Of a stretch of DNA of 64,000 nucleotides, positions 8,965 through 19,486 are shown one piece after another. Each line of letters opens with the position of its first letter. The first letter of the stretch is position 1. The DNA comes from Armatimonadota bacterium. Its GTDB lineage: Bacteria; Armatimonadota; HRBIN16. Below the pieces are notes generated by a model. That model ran no database searches. It had not been told where the DNA came from and was given only the letters and a program-made list of their open reading frames with translations. The stretch lies in NCBI GenBank assembly GCA_026003195.1, contig BPGU01000002.1:124001-188000 (forward strand). The letters run 5' to 3'. The translations under genes were made by a program, and so were the position numbers.

Positions 8965-10350
8965 TCAACAATCCTCGCAAATAGCTTTCACGACCAGCTC
9001 CATCTGAAGAGCCCGAGACCCTTTCACCAACACGACGTCGCCCGGTTGCAGATAGCGGAGAATGTTTTCTGACGCCGCGCTGCTGTCGCTGAACGTCAGG
9101 CATATTGGAGGATTTCCCACCGCTTTGGCGCCTCGCACCACTTCCTCCGCCATTTCGCCCACTGCCATCACCACCTGGGCGCCGATGCGCGCCGCCTCCT
9201 GCCCAACCTCACGGTGCAGCCGAGGGGCTTCGTCCCCTAGCTCCAGCATGTCTCCCAGCACCACCACGCGCCTGCAACCATTTGCTATCCGCTCCAGAGT
9301 ATGTAAAGCCGCTTTGACCGACGCCGGATTGGCATTATAAGTGTCATCCAGCACAGTAACCTGTTTCGGGGTATGACATACCTGCATCCGCTTGTCTAAT
9401 GCCTGCATCTGCTGCAGACCCTCTGCTGCCTGTGCCAGCGGCACTCCCAGCGCGACCGCCACGGCCAGAGCTGCCAGAGCGTTGCTCAAATGGTGCAAGC
9501 CGGGGACCGGAACCTGCAAGGGAGCACTCTCTCGCCTGTAGCGTACGATACAGCGCACCTTCCCCTCGCTGTCCACTTGAATCTTCACCGCCCTCACCAT
9601 CGCCGCCCGCTGGTACCCGAACGTAAGAACCCTGCAGGGTGCCTGACGACGGCAGAACTCAAAATACTCGTCGTCCGCGTTCAGCACTGCCAATCCGTCT
9701 GCGGGCAGGCGATAGAGCAGCTCCGATTTGGCGAGAGCGATGTTCTCTCGCGAGCCGAGAAGCCCCAGGTGCGCCCAGCCGATGTTGGTAATCACGCCAA
9801 CGGTAGGGCGAGCAATAGCCGCCAGCCAGTCTATCTGCCCCCTGCCGCGCATTGCCAGCTCCAACACCGCCACGGTGTGGTGCTTCTCCAGCTGGGCGAT
9901 CGCCAGAGGCAAGCCGATTTCGGTATTCAGATTCTGAGGGGACTTGAGCACATGGTGGCGCACACCCAGAGCTGCGGCGGTCATCTCCTTGGTGGTGGTT
10001 TTGCCTGCGCTGCCTGTAATGCCTACCACAGGAATAGTAAACAGCCCCCGATACCAGCGAGCAAAACATCCCAACGCCCACACGGTATCCGCGACGTAGA
10101 GGAGAGGGAAACCTTCCGGGGCATCCACCGGTCGTGAAACCACTGCGCCCACAGCCCCCTGTTCCGCACTCTTGCGCACATACTGATGCCCATCCGTACG
10201 CTCACCGGGTATCGCGAAGAAGAGTTGCCCTGCTTCCAACGTGCGACTGTCCACGCTGACGCCCTTCACCAGGCGCGTGCGCTCTCCGGTGAGCACACCG
10301 CCGATCGCTTTGGCGATATCCTCCAGAGCCACCGATTCCATCATGTTCAA
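8965..10350 (-). CDS. murF: UDP-MurNAc-tripeptide--D-Ala-D-Ala ligase
   Basis: 461 residues with the MurF layout: N-terminal domain with GVSVDSRTLEAGQLFFAIPG, ATP loop VGITGSAGKTTTKEM, and VLDDTYNANPASVKAAL in the C-terminal part. It adds the dipeptide made by Ddl to the UDP-MurNAc-tripeptide. The start overlaps the end of murE by four bases. Domain order and length are typical and no lesion is visible. Confidence 0.95.
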   Translation of the reverse strand: MNMMESVALEDIAKAIGGVLTGERTRLVKGVSVDSRTLEAGQLFFAIPGERTDGHQYVRKSAEQGAVGAVVSRPVDAPEGFPLLYVADTVWALGCFARWYRGLFTIPVVGITGSAGKTTTKEMTAAALGVRHHVLKSPQNLNTEIGLPLAIAQLEKHHTVAVLELAMRGRGQIDWLAAIARPTVGVITNIGWAHLGLLGSRENIALAKSELLYRLPADGLAVLNADDEYFEFCRRQAPCRVLTFGYQRAAMVRAVKIQVDSEGKVRCIVRYRRESAPLQVPVPGLHHLSNALAALAVAVALGVPLAQAAEGLQQMQALDKRMQVCHTPKQVTVLDDTYNANPASVKAALHTLERIANGCRRVVVLGDMLELGDEAPRLHREVGQEAARIGAQVVMAVGEMAEEVVRGAKAVGNPPICLTFSDSSAASENILRYLQPGDVVLVKGSRALQMELVVKAICEDC

Positions 10351-11834
10351 CCTTCCAGAATCTCACGGGCGACCTGTCTGTCGTCAAAAGGTATCCTCTG
10401 GTCGCCGACGATTTGTACAGCCTCATGCCCCTTTCCCGCGATAACCACCATATCTCCCGGCTGAGCGTTTTCTATAGCAAGAGCAATGGCTCGGCGTCGG
10501 TCCGGTTCCACCAGCACGACATCCCTTCGGCGAACGCCCTGTAGTATCTCGTCGATAATGGCTTCAGGCGGTTCGTCGCGCGGGTTATCAGAGGTCACCA
10601 CGCACAGGTCTGCCAGTTCAGAGGCGATAGCCCCCATCTTGGGACGTTTGGAACGGTCGCGGTTGCCGCCACAGCCGAACACAGTAATCAGACGACGCGG
10701 CTGCAATGCCCTTGCTGAGCGCAGCAGATTCTCCAGCCCATCGGGTGTATGGGCATAATCCACAATCACCGTGAGACCACGATGATTGGGAACGATCTCA
10801 AACCGCCCGGGCACCTGCGGAGCTGCGCGCAACGCTTCGAGCACCTTGTCCGGTGGAAGCGATAGCGCAAACGAAGCAGTGAATGCCGCCAGTATATTGT
10901 ACACCTGAAATGCCCCTCCGAGAGGAACGTGCACTGGATATTCCCCAGCAGGGGTGGCGACACGCATCTCTACGGCGCTGGGGGACAAGCGCACCTCTAA
11001 GGCTCTCACAGAGGCATCTTGACTAGATACCCCATACCCCCACCTGGTATATGTGCTCTCTTCATACCACTTTCTTCCAGTTGGGTCGTCCAGATTAAAT
11101 ACCGCACGGAAAGGCTTTGTGCTGCGCCGAGGGTACTCTACAAACAGCTTGCGTTTGCTCTCCGCATAATTCTCCATCGTCTGGTGATAGTCCAGATGGT
11201 CCTGCGTCAGGTTCGTGAACACCGCGAGGTCGAACTCCAGCCCCAGCGTCCGGCGCTGGTCCAGGGCGTGAGAGGAGACTTCCATCGCTACCGCCTGGAC
11301 GCCGTTCTGCACAGCAGTATGCAGCACATACTGGATGTCGGGGGCTTCCGGCGTCGTGTGGGAGATAGGTACCTCCCCCACACCGTCCAATACGGCTCCT
11401 AACGTGCCGATAGTACCTGTCGAGAACCCGCTGGCGCGAAGTAGATGAGCAATGAGATGTGTCGTGGTTGTCTTGCCGTTGGTGCCGGTTACCCCTACCA
11501 GCAGCAACGAGCGCGACGGGAAGCCATAAAACCCGTTGGCAAGCAGAGCCAGCGCCTCACGGGCACACGGCACCTGGAGCAGAGGTACCGCAGCACCCTC
11601 CACGGGGCGTTCCACGACAACCGCTACCGCTCCGCGTGCGACGGCATCCTGCACGAAATCGTGTCCATCATACCGCTGCCCCGGTATCGCCACAAACAGC
11701 GCGCCCGGTTTCACCTTGCGCGAGTCGTAGGCGACATCCGTCACCCATACGTGCACATCGGATGCGCCAGTCAGGCGGACTTCAGGGAGCAACTGGATGA
11801 GTTCAGATAATAGAACTTGTAGCACCTCATTCAC
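10347..11834 (-). CDS. murE: UDP-MurNAc-L-Ala-D-Glu--meso-diaminopimelate ligase
   Basis: 495 residues: N-terminal DVAYDSRKVKPGALFVAIPG, ATP loop GVTGTNGKTTTTHL, NLTQDHLDYHQTM, and near the C-terminus TSDNPRDEPP. The DNPR motif marks enzymes that use meso-diaminopimelate rather than L-lysine (established for the family), so the wall is predicted to be of the A1-gamma type. It is the first gene after a 150-base gap containing a candidate internal promoter, and overlaps murF by four bases. Confidence 0.95.
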   Translation of the reverse strand: MNEVLQVLLSELIQLLPEVRLTGASDVHVWVTDVAYDSRKVKPGALFVAIPGQRYDGHDFVQDAVARGAVAVVVERPVEGAAVPLLQVPCAREALALLANGFYGFPSRSLLLVGVTGTNGKTTTTHLIAHLLRASGFSTGTIGTLGAVLDGVGEVPISHTTPEAPDIQYVLHTAVQNGVQAVAMEVSSHALDQRRTLGLEFDLAVFTNLTQDHLDYHQTMENYAESKRKLFVEYPRRSTKPFRAVFNLDDPTGRKWYEESTYTRWGYGVSSQDASVRALEVRLSPSAVEMRVATPAGEYPVHVPLGGAFQVYNILAAFTASFALSLPPDKVLEALRAAPQVPGRFEIVPNHRGLTVIVDYAHTPDGLENLLRSARALQPRRLITVFGCGGNRDRSKRPKMGAIASELADLCVVTSDNPRDEPPEAIIDEILQGVRRRDVVLVEPDRRRAIALAIENAQPGDMVVIAGKGHEAVQIVGDQRIPFDDRQVAREILEG

Positions 11835-11936
11835 CTCTCAGCATCGCGAACGCAGCCAGTTCCCGCGTGCTCAAGCACAGGTCAACGATCTTACTGCCAA
11901 CGTATATCTCCTGACGATACCCTCTTATTATACAGT

Positions 11937-11964
11937 ATCTGCCAGACAGCTCAAAACCCCTCAA
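11937..11964 (-). promoter_or_regulatory. Candidate internal promoter before murE
   Basis: In the 150-base gap between ftsI and murE the reverse strand holds TTGAGC, 16 bases, then TATAAT, about 100 bases before the murE start. The -10 element is perfect, the -35 is fair and the spacer a little short. It would allow the mur part of the cluster to be expressed apart from the mraZ promoter. Confidence 0.5.
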
Positions 11965-11984
11965 TGCCGCGACAGCGCAGAGTG

Positions 11985-13844
11985 CTACTCCTCTTCAGGC
12001 GCAGCGGGAACGCCCAGGTACACCAGCACCCGTTCCGTAATGCGAGCAAAGGCAGGCGCGGCGACCATACCTCCGAAATAGCCGTTATGCGGTTCATCCA
12101 CAGCGACCAGCACCACAACGCGTGGGTTATCCGCCGGAGCCATTCCCACGAAAGAGGCAACATATTTGCCCGGAGCGTACCCGCGCCTGCCGGGTATGAC
12201 CTTTTGTGCGGTACCGGTCTTGCCGGCTATGTCATATCCCTTCACCCCCGCCAGCTTGCCCGTGCCCTCGTCCACGACCGCTCGGAGATACTCTCGCATC
12301 TGGCGCGCCACCTGCGGCGATAAAACAACCCGCGTTTCCACCGGCTCATTCAACAACAGGCGAGGCTTCACATACACTCCGTCATTGGCTATCGCGGCGT
12401 AGGCAGCCGCTAGCCCCAAAGGTGTGACCTGCACCCCTTGCCCAAAAGCAATGTTCGCCAGGCGGATTTTCTGCCATCTTTCCGGTGGTTCCAATCTACC
12501 GCGCTGGCTACCCACAACAGGTTTTTCCAGCAAACCAAATCGCTGTGTTGCTTCATACAGCACAGATGCCCCCAGTCTCATACCGATCTGCGCCGTGGCG
12601 ATGTTACAGGAATGAGCGACCACGTCGCGAAGAGTCTGGTGACCATGTGCCCTGGAACCGCCATGTCGGGCACAGCGAATCGTATACTTCCCTATTTTCA
12701 GAGAGCCACTACAATAGTACCGGCTATCTCTCCCTACCACGCCTGTCTCTATGGCGGCGGCGATGGTGATAGGCTTGAACGTAGAGCCCGGCTCAAACAG
12801 GAATGTCATCGCCATGTTTCGCATAGCGTCCAGGTCCCGTTTTTTCAGCTCCTGCCTCCAGTTGTTTAGGTCGACACGAGGCATATTCGCCACTGCAAGC
12901 AGGTCACCGTTGCGTACATCCATCACGATCGCGCAGGCTCCCGCAGGCTGATGTTTCTCCATCACCTCTTGCAGGCAGTCCTCAGCGATGCTCTGGATAT
13001 TGGCGTCGATAGCAAGCTGCACCTCGCCACCGTTCACCGGCGAGCGTTTGACCACGCGCGTGCCTACGGCTATCTGTCCACCCGCTCCCAGCACTCCCTC
13101 CACCTGGCCATGCGTCGCAGCGAGAACCTTATCGTAAAGGTACTCGATGCCCGCCAGCCCTCTCTCATCAGGGTCGGTAAAACCGATAAGCGCAGAAGCA
13201 ATCGCCCCGTAGGGATACTGGCGGCGTGGCTCCTCTACGACGTCCACTCCCTCTAACCACGAACTCCACCGAACCGCCCGGCGTGAGCGCGCAGAATCCT
13301 TCAGGAATGCACTGAGCCGCATCCTTTCCTGAGCCATCGCTTCTTTCAGGCGCTTTGCCTGTTCACCGACCAGTTCCCTCTTCAGAGAGAAGGCGGAAGG
13401 AACAGGGATTCTTGTTCCGGTGCCCTGCCCGGAGGCTTTTTTCTTCTCGGCTTCCTCGATGAGCCTTCTCCAATCGAGTATCTGCCTCTCAATTTCCGCA
13501 GCCGGTCTGCCCACAAAGGGACTCAGATGGCGCGCTACCTGTTGTACATCGGTGACCGCTTTGGGGCGAATATAAATAGACAGCGACATGACATCCATAG
13601 CAAGCACGTTCCCCAGACGGTCCTTGATGGCTCCGCGCACCCCGTACACCATCCACTTCTTTTTGCGTAGCCCTCCGTACTGCTTTGCCTGCGCACGCAG
13701 GGCATCCGCTTTGGCGGTCTGCAGGTATAACAAACGCGCCCAGGCACCGAAGAAGAGCACTGTCACCAACCACCCGGTCAGCAGCAATCGCCACCGGGCG
13801 TCACTCAGGGTGAACGGACGCCTTCGCCGATACCCCACAGCCAT
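11985..13844 (-). CDS. ftsI: Division-specific penicillin-binding protein (class B transpeptidase, FtsI/PBP2-like)
   Basis: 619 residues: one N-terminal membrane segment (about residues 19-38), a dimerisation domain, and a transpeptidase domain with the three active-site motifs FEPGSTFKP (SxxK), HSCNIA (SxN) and IAGKTGTAQ (KTG). A Gln/Lys/Glu-rich insertion near residues 105-150 lies in the dimerisation part. No PASTA domain is present at the C-terminus, which ends PAAPEEE. It crosslinks septal peptidoglycan with FtsW. AGAGGG six bases before ATG 13844 supports the start. It follows the ftsL-like gene as usual. Confidence 0.94.
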   Translation of the reverse strand: MAVGYRRRRPFTLSDARWRLLLTGWLVTVLFFGAWARLLYLQTAKADALRAQAKQYGGLRKKKWMVYGVRGAIKDRLGNVLAMDVMSLSIYIRPKAVTDVQQVARHLSPFVGRPAAEIERQILDWRRLIEEAEKKKASGQGTGTRIPVPSAFSLKRELVGEQAKRLKEAMAQERMRLSAFLKDSARSRRAVRWSSWLEGVDVVEEPRRQYPYGAIASALIGFTDPDERGLAGIEYLYDKVLAATHGQVEGVLGAGGQIAVGTRVVKRSPVNGGEVQLAIDANIQSIAEDCLQEVMEKHQPAGACAIVMDVRNGDLLAVANMPRVDLNNWRQELKKRDLDAMRNMAMTFLFEPGSTFKPITIAAAIETGVVGRDSRYYCSGSLKIGKYTIRCARHGGSRAHGHQTLRDVVAHSCNIATAQIGMRLGASVLYEATQRFGLLEKPVVGSQRGRLEPPERWQKIRLANIAFGQGVQVTPLGLAAAYAAIANDGVYVKPRLLLNEPVETRVVLSPQVARQMREYLRAVVDEGTGKLAGVKGYDIAGKTGTAQKVIPGRRGYAPGKYVASFVGMAPADNPRVVVLVAVDEPHNGYFGGMVAAPAFARITERVLVYLGVPAAPEEE

Positions 13845-13858
13845 TGACGTCCCTCTGT

Positions 13859-14203
13859 TCAGCGTCGCTGCGCCAAAACGACCGGTGCAATGGCGATTGC
13901 CTGCGGCTCGGTGAGAGGCACCATGCCGTATGCTCGCGCCTGTTTCTGGATGCGTACCGGATTGCGTAGCCCCTCATACTGGCTGAGCAGCAGGAAGTAC
14001 TCCCTCCGCAGCTCGTTGCGCTGTACCACCATTCTGTGTCTTTCTCGCGAGAGATGGTACACATAGCCACATGCCGCGATGTAAGCCACCGCTCCGGCGA
14101 TGAGGAGAACGCACCACAGGCGTGTCCCGAAAAGAATGCGGGACCTCACAATAGCTTTCGAGCGTACCCTTACCCCCGTTCGTACTACGTCCAGAAAAAC
14201 CAT
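13859..14203 (-). CDS. ftsL: FtsL-like division protein
   Basis: From ATG 14203 the product has 114 residues: a short basic cytoplasmic part, a membrane segment (WCVLLIAGAVAYIAACGYVY) and a short coiled coil (residues ~55-85), ending with KQARAYGMVPLTEPQA, the pattern seen at the end of FtsL/DivIC-like proteins. AGGAGG lies five bases upstream of this ATG and decides the start over ATG 14218 and over longer frames that run into rsmH. FtsL acts with FtsB and FtsQ to activate FtsWI. Identity rests on topology and position between rsmH and ftsI, since the family has little sequence conservation. Confidence 0.78.
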   Translation of the reverse strand: MVFLDVVRTGVRVRSKAIVRSRILFGTRLWCVLLIAGAVAYIAACGYVYHLSRERHRMVVQRNELRREYFLLLSQYEGLRNPVRIQKQARAYGMVPLTEPQAIAIAPVVLAQRR

Positions 14204-14226
14204 TTCACCCTCCTGCATTGAGAGAA

Positions 14227-15168
14227 CTAATCCGCCACTCTCTCTGCCGCACGGCATTGTGCGCTGCGAGAGCGCGGATTGAGAGCGACCTCCTCTGCAT
14301 CCGGCTTGAGCGCATGAGGCGTGAGCAGGCGTATCAACCGCTCTGCCCCACACCGACACTCAGGAATAGAAGCCGGGCAAAGACACTTGCCGCTGAGCCG
14401 CTGAAATGCCTGCTTGACTGCACGCGCCTCCAACGAGTGATAGGTCAGCACCACAATACGCCCCCCCGGAAGCAAACAACGTACCGCCTGTTCTATCGCC
14501 TCCTGCAAGCCATCCAGTTCACGGTTGACGGCGATGCGCAATGCCTGAAAAGTGCGTGTTGCCGGATGGATGTGTCCTCTACGGCGTCCAGCTGCTTTCG
14601 CCACCAGTGCAGCCAGCTGCTGGGTACTGAACACCGGACGGTTCTGCACGATAGCGCGAGCGATGCGCGCTGCCGCAGGCTCTTCCCCATACTCCTGGAT
14701 CAGGCGGCGCAAATCCCCCTCGCTCCACCGGTTCACAATATCTGCCGCCGTGATACCTTCCTGGCTCGAATCCATGCGCATGTCCAGCGGCGCGTCGAAT
14801 CGGAAGCTGAACCCTCGCTCCGCATTGTCCAGTTGCATCGAACTGACGCCGAGGTCGTACAGGATACCGTTTACCCCCTCGAGCCCACGCTCCCTCAACA
14901 CGTGGGGCAACTCGCGAAAGTCCGCGTGAACCAGTGTGACGCGGATGGCTCCACTGAACTGCTCCAGTCGGCGCGCCGCTATCTGCAGCGCGCTCGGGTC
15001 CCGGTCAATGCCAATGAGCCAGCCGCCGGGTACCAGGCGGGGGGCAATCTCCACCGAATGCCCACCCAGTCCCACCGTAGCATCCACAAACACTTCCCCT
15101 GGCTGCGGGCGCAGCAGCTGCAACACCTCGCGCACCATGACCGGCGTATGGCTGTGCATGGTCATCAT
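14227..15168 (-). CDS. rsmH: 16S rRNA (cytosine-1402 N4) methyltransferase
   Basis: 313 residues beginning MMTMHSHTPVMVREVLQLL, with the SAM-binding loop DATVGLGGHSVEI, the acid after beta-2 (GIDRDPSAL) and YDLGVSSMQLDNAERGFSF, hallmarks of RsmH (MraW). It methylates C1402 in the ribosomal P site. The C-terminal RSRSAQCRAAERV is also typical. It starts one base after mraZ ends. Confidence 0.96.
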   Translation of the reverse strand: MMTMHSHTPVMVREVLQLLRPQPGEVFVDATVGLGGHSVEIAPRLVPGGWLIGIDRDPSALQIAARRLEQFSGAIRVTLVHADFRELPHVLRERGLEGVNGILYDLGVSSMQLDNAERGFSFRFDAPLDMRMDSSQEGITAADIVNRWSEGDLRRLIQEYGEEPAAARIARAIVQNRPVFSTQQLAALVAKAAGRRRGHIHPATRTFQALRIAVNRELDGLQEAIEQAVRCLLPGGRIVVLTYHSLEARAVKQAFQRLSGKCLCPASIPECRCGAERLIRLLTPHALKPDAEEVALNPRSRSAQCRAAERVAD

Positions 15169-15169
15169 G

Positions 15170-15670
15170 TCATAGCTCCAGATTCACACCCAGAGTGGTT
15201 GCTGCCTCGAAGATAGAGCTGTCCTCAATCTGTGCGTTCACCTCTTTCCACCGTTGCTTGCTCCAGATTTCCAGTCGGTATGGCGCTCCGACAACGACCA
15301 CCATGCTGGGCGATTCGGAAGTAGGCAAACTGATACCGGCGTATTCGCGCAGATGCGCAGGAATCGCCAGACGCCCCTGCGAATCGATATCTACATCGTC
15401 TGCCGGAGAGATAAAAAACCGTTGCAGTCGCACCGCATTCTCGTTCATAAACGGGTAGCGTGCCAGATGCGCCCGTATCCGTTGCCAGGTGTCAGGATGG
15501 AAAACGAACAGGCATCGACTCCAGCCCTGCGTGATCACGCAGAGGCGACCAAACAGATCGCGGAAGCGCTGCGGCATGATGATACGCCCCTTATCATCTA
15601 CCGAGTGCTCCGAGTAGCCCTGCAGCTGAGCCAGCGGGGAGGCGTCGGGTCCGCTCCCCATTGCCTCCAC
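15170..15670 (-). CDS. mraZ: Transcriptional regulator MraZ
   Basis: The core contains two SpoVT/AbrB-like repeats: GYSEHSVDDKGRIIMPQRFR and DVDIDSQGRLAIPAHLREYA, as in MraZ, which binds repeats before its own operon. The start is uncertain. The longest ATG (15787) lies inside the -35 element, so it cannot be used from that promoter. ATG 15730 would give a leader of about 20 bases without a ribosome site. GTG 15670 has AGGAG six bases upstream and gives 166 residues, closest to the family length, so it is chosen; ATG 15661 is an alternative. With this start the operator repeats lie in the leader. Confidence 0.9.
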   Translation of the reverse strand: MEAMGSGPDASPLAQLQGYSEHSVDDKGRIIMPQRFRDLFGRLCVITQGWSRCLFVFHPDTWQRIRAHLARYPFMNENAVRLQRFFISPADDVDIDSQGRLAIPAHLREYAGISLPTSESPSMVVVVGAPYRLEIWSKQRWKEVNAQIEDSSIFEAATTLGVNLEL

Positions 15671-15707
15671 CAGCTGCTCCTGAAACTGCCTGTCTGGCGC
15701 CTGTTCC

Positions 15708-15745
15708 TCCACTATCCTTCCACCTACCATCCACCCAACATCCAC
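15708..15745 (-). promoter_or_regulatory. Candidate MraZ operator: four GTGGA direct repeats, 11-base period
   Basis: On the reverse strand GTGGA occurs four times with first bases at 15745, 15734, 15723 and 15712, exactly 11 bases apart. The block starts about five bases after the predicted transcription start. MraZ proteins are known to bind several short G-rich direct repeats spaced about one helical turn apart in front of their own operon, so this is the expected kind and place of operator. The exact motif for this organism is inference. Confidence 0.75.
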
Positions 15746-15757
15746 TCGGTTGGTGAT

Positions 15758-15787
15758 ATTGTAAAAAATGCGGGGCAGGCTTGTCAA
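15758..15787 (-). promoter_or_regulatory. Main promoter of the dcw cluster (mraZ promoter)
   Basis: Reverse strand: TTGACA (15787-15782), 18-base spacer, TACAAT (15763-15758). Both hexamers are near or at the sigma-70 consensus. Transcription would begin near 15751, directly before the GTGGA repeats. The AT-rich block just upstream may act as an UP element. Confidence 0.82.
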
Positions 15788-15801
15788 TGGTTTTTGAGGA
15801 A

Positions 15802-15823
15802 TTTTCTCAATATTTTGAGAAAA
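15802..15823. repeat. AT-rich palindrome upstream of the mraZ -35
   Basis: TTTTCTCAA, four bases (TATT), TTGAGAAAA: a perfect 9-base inverted repeat. A further TTGAG at 15794-15798 could pair with the same CTCAA. It starts 15 bases upstream of the -35 element. It may be a regulator site or an UP-like element; it has too little GC to be a convincing terminator for the upstream hydrolase gene. Confidence 0.55.
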
Positions 15824-15921
15824 ATTTTGGGGAAACCACTATATGTAGACATTTATGCGTGGAGTATTACTGCATCCCCACCAGCTGGATAACGAGGTTT
15901 CTGCCGAGCCGCGGCGATTGC

Positions 15922-17130
15922 TTACAGCACAAAGTGGAAGAACACGTACGCCGACGGCGTGCGCGAGGACAGTTCGATGCCCACATGCAAAGGGGAAAGC
16001 GGACGGAAACCCAACAGCAAGGAGAGATTGCGCGGAGAGGCTTGTAAGGCTACTCCCGCTCTGCCCTCTCGTTCCCACCGCCAGACATCCACGGCGGCAC
16101 TGACGCGAGCACCCCATGTTCCGCTGTACAGCAAGCCGATTCGGATGGTCGGTTCGTGCAAGGTAGCAGGTAACGCAAAGGGTTCTGAACCTTCTTGCAG
16201 ACGTGCGCTCAAGAAACGGCTAACAAGATCAAACATCGCCGACCGCACCAGCGCGGGACCGTAATGCCCAGTGTTCAGCCATAAAATGGGACCGTCTCCC
16301 AGAGCATCCCGCAAAGCGAGGGCATCCTCACGCGGGATGACCAGGTCGTACCTTCCGTTAACCATCAGCACCCGTTCGCCGTACTGCCCGTGCAAGAAGT
16401 GGAGAGGCTCAACAGACGCCATCTCTTTGCGGAGGCTTTCATAGCTGAAGCCCTTGCTTCGTAATTCCCCGCGCACATTCATGGTCAACGGGCTCCGCCA
16501 CAGAATATGCGCCAGGTTCGCTCCCCCCAACACCAGCACCCCTGCCTGCAAGCGTGTTTCCACCCCCAGCACCAGCGCGCCGATGATGGCTCCCAGGCTG
16601 ATACCCACGATACCTACTCTGTTCGCTGCCACCTGCGGCTGAGACTGCAACCAGTCTATCAGACGCATACAGTCCAGCGCCGCCTGACGCATGGCGTCTC
16701 GCATATGTTGGGTATTGGGAACAATCATCAGCTCGCCACTGAGATACCCACTGGGGGTACGCTGGATATGGTATGGTAAGGTCATTACCGCAACTACAAA
16801 ACCACGCTTCGCCAGAAAACGCGCCAGCGACAGCTCAATATCGGGCTTTTGCACCCCCCAGGAGTGCAGGATAACCACCGCAGGCATTTTCTGGCTTCGA
16901 TGCGGGATGAAGACCTCCGCGTACACCGTGCCGTTCTGGGGATAGTCGGTGCTCGGCATCAGGCTGGGGAATCGGACGAGCAGATGGGTGTACTCTCCCG
17001 CCTCGCTGAGCAGCTGCACTTCCGCCTGCACCGGCTGGGGCGGATAACGGAACCACTCCTCTGACGCAGGTTGAGCCACCACTCGTATCGCCAGAAGGAA
17101 CCACATCAGCATGTAAAGCCCTGTTCTCAC
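15922..17130 (-). CDS. Exported alpha/beta hydrolase (dienelactone-hydrolase-like)
   Basis: From GTG 17130 the product (402 residues) begins with a signal peptide MRTGLYMLMWFLLAIRVVAQ; the frame extends further upstream but those residues look random and run into the gyrB promoter region. The hydrolase core has VVILHSWGV (oxyanion region), the nucleophile elbow GIVGISLGAIIG (Ser), NGRYDLVIPRED (Asp) and NTGHYGP (His). After the catalytic domain, about 70 residues rich in beta-type sequence end in SAYVFFHFVL, resembling a small C-terminal beta domain. Substrate is unknown. It is transcribed toward the mraZ promoter. ATG 17112 is a possible alternative start. Confidence 0.75.
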   Translation of the reverse strand: MRTGLYMLMWFLLAIRVVAQPASEEWFRYPPQPVQAEVQLLSEAGEYTHLLVRFPSLMPSTDYPQNGTVYAEVFIPHRSQKMPAVVILHSWGVQKPDIELSLARFLAKRGFVVAVMTLPYHIQRTPSGYLSGELMIVPNTQHMRDAMRQAALDCMRLIDWLQSQPQVAANRVGIVGISLGAIIGALVLGVETRLQAGVLVLGGANLAHILWRSPLTMNVRGELRSKGFSYESLRKEMASVEPLHFLHGQYGERVLMVNGRYDLVIPREDALALRDALGDGPILWLNTGHYGPALVRSAMFDLVSRFLSARLQEGSEPFALPATLHEPTIRIGLLYSGTWGARVSAAVDVWRWEREGRAGVALQASPRNLSLLLGFRPLSPLHVGIELSSRTPSAYVFFHFVL

Positions 17131-17336
17131 CGTTTCCCGATGCCTCCATTGCGCTACATGTGCGCTACATGCACTCCTCTGATTCGCAGCCGCGCCGTGC
17201 CAATTCCTGCGGGCTGAAAGCAAAAGACCGGTGGATGGCTTCGCGAACACCTGCGAGCACCTCGGCAAACGTGTGTGATTGTGAGACACGAAGTGCCCAA
17301 GCGATTTGCTGGAACACACCTGGTACACCCCAATAT

Positions 17337-17365
17337 TTGACAACCTGAAACCATTTTGATACAAT
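17337..17365 (+). promoter_or_regulatory. gyrB promoter
   Basis: TTGACA (17337-17342), 17-base spacer, TACAAT (17360-17365): a near-consensus sigma-70 promoter at ideal spacing, giving a leader of about 65 bases before gyrB. Confidence 0.82.
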
Positions 17366-17396
17366 ATATTGGAAATCTCCTCAGGAAGCCTGTTGA

Positions 17397-19457
<2,061 letters not shown>

Positions 19458-19486
19458 CAGGCGACTGCTGTTGAACCTGCGTCGAC

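Noticed and set aside
15708-15745. GTGGA repeats as a CRISPR or tandem repeat array
   Set aside because: Units are five bases with six-base spacing, far too short; position fits a protein-binding operator.
15671-15787. mraZ start at ATG 15787
   Set aside because: The codon lies within the -35 element of the only good promoter, so it would not be transcribed from it.
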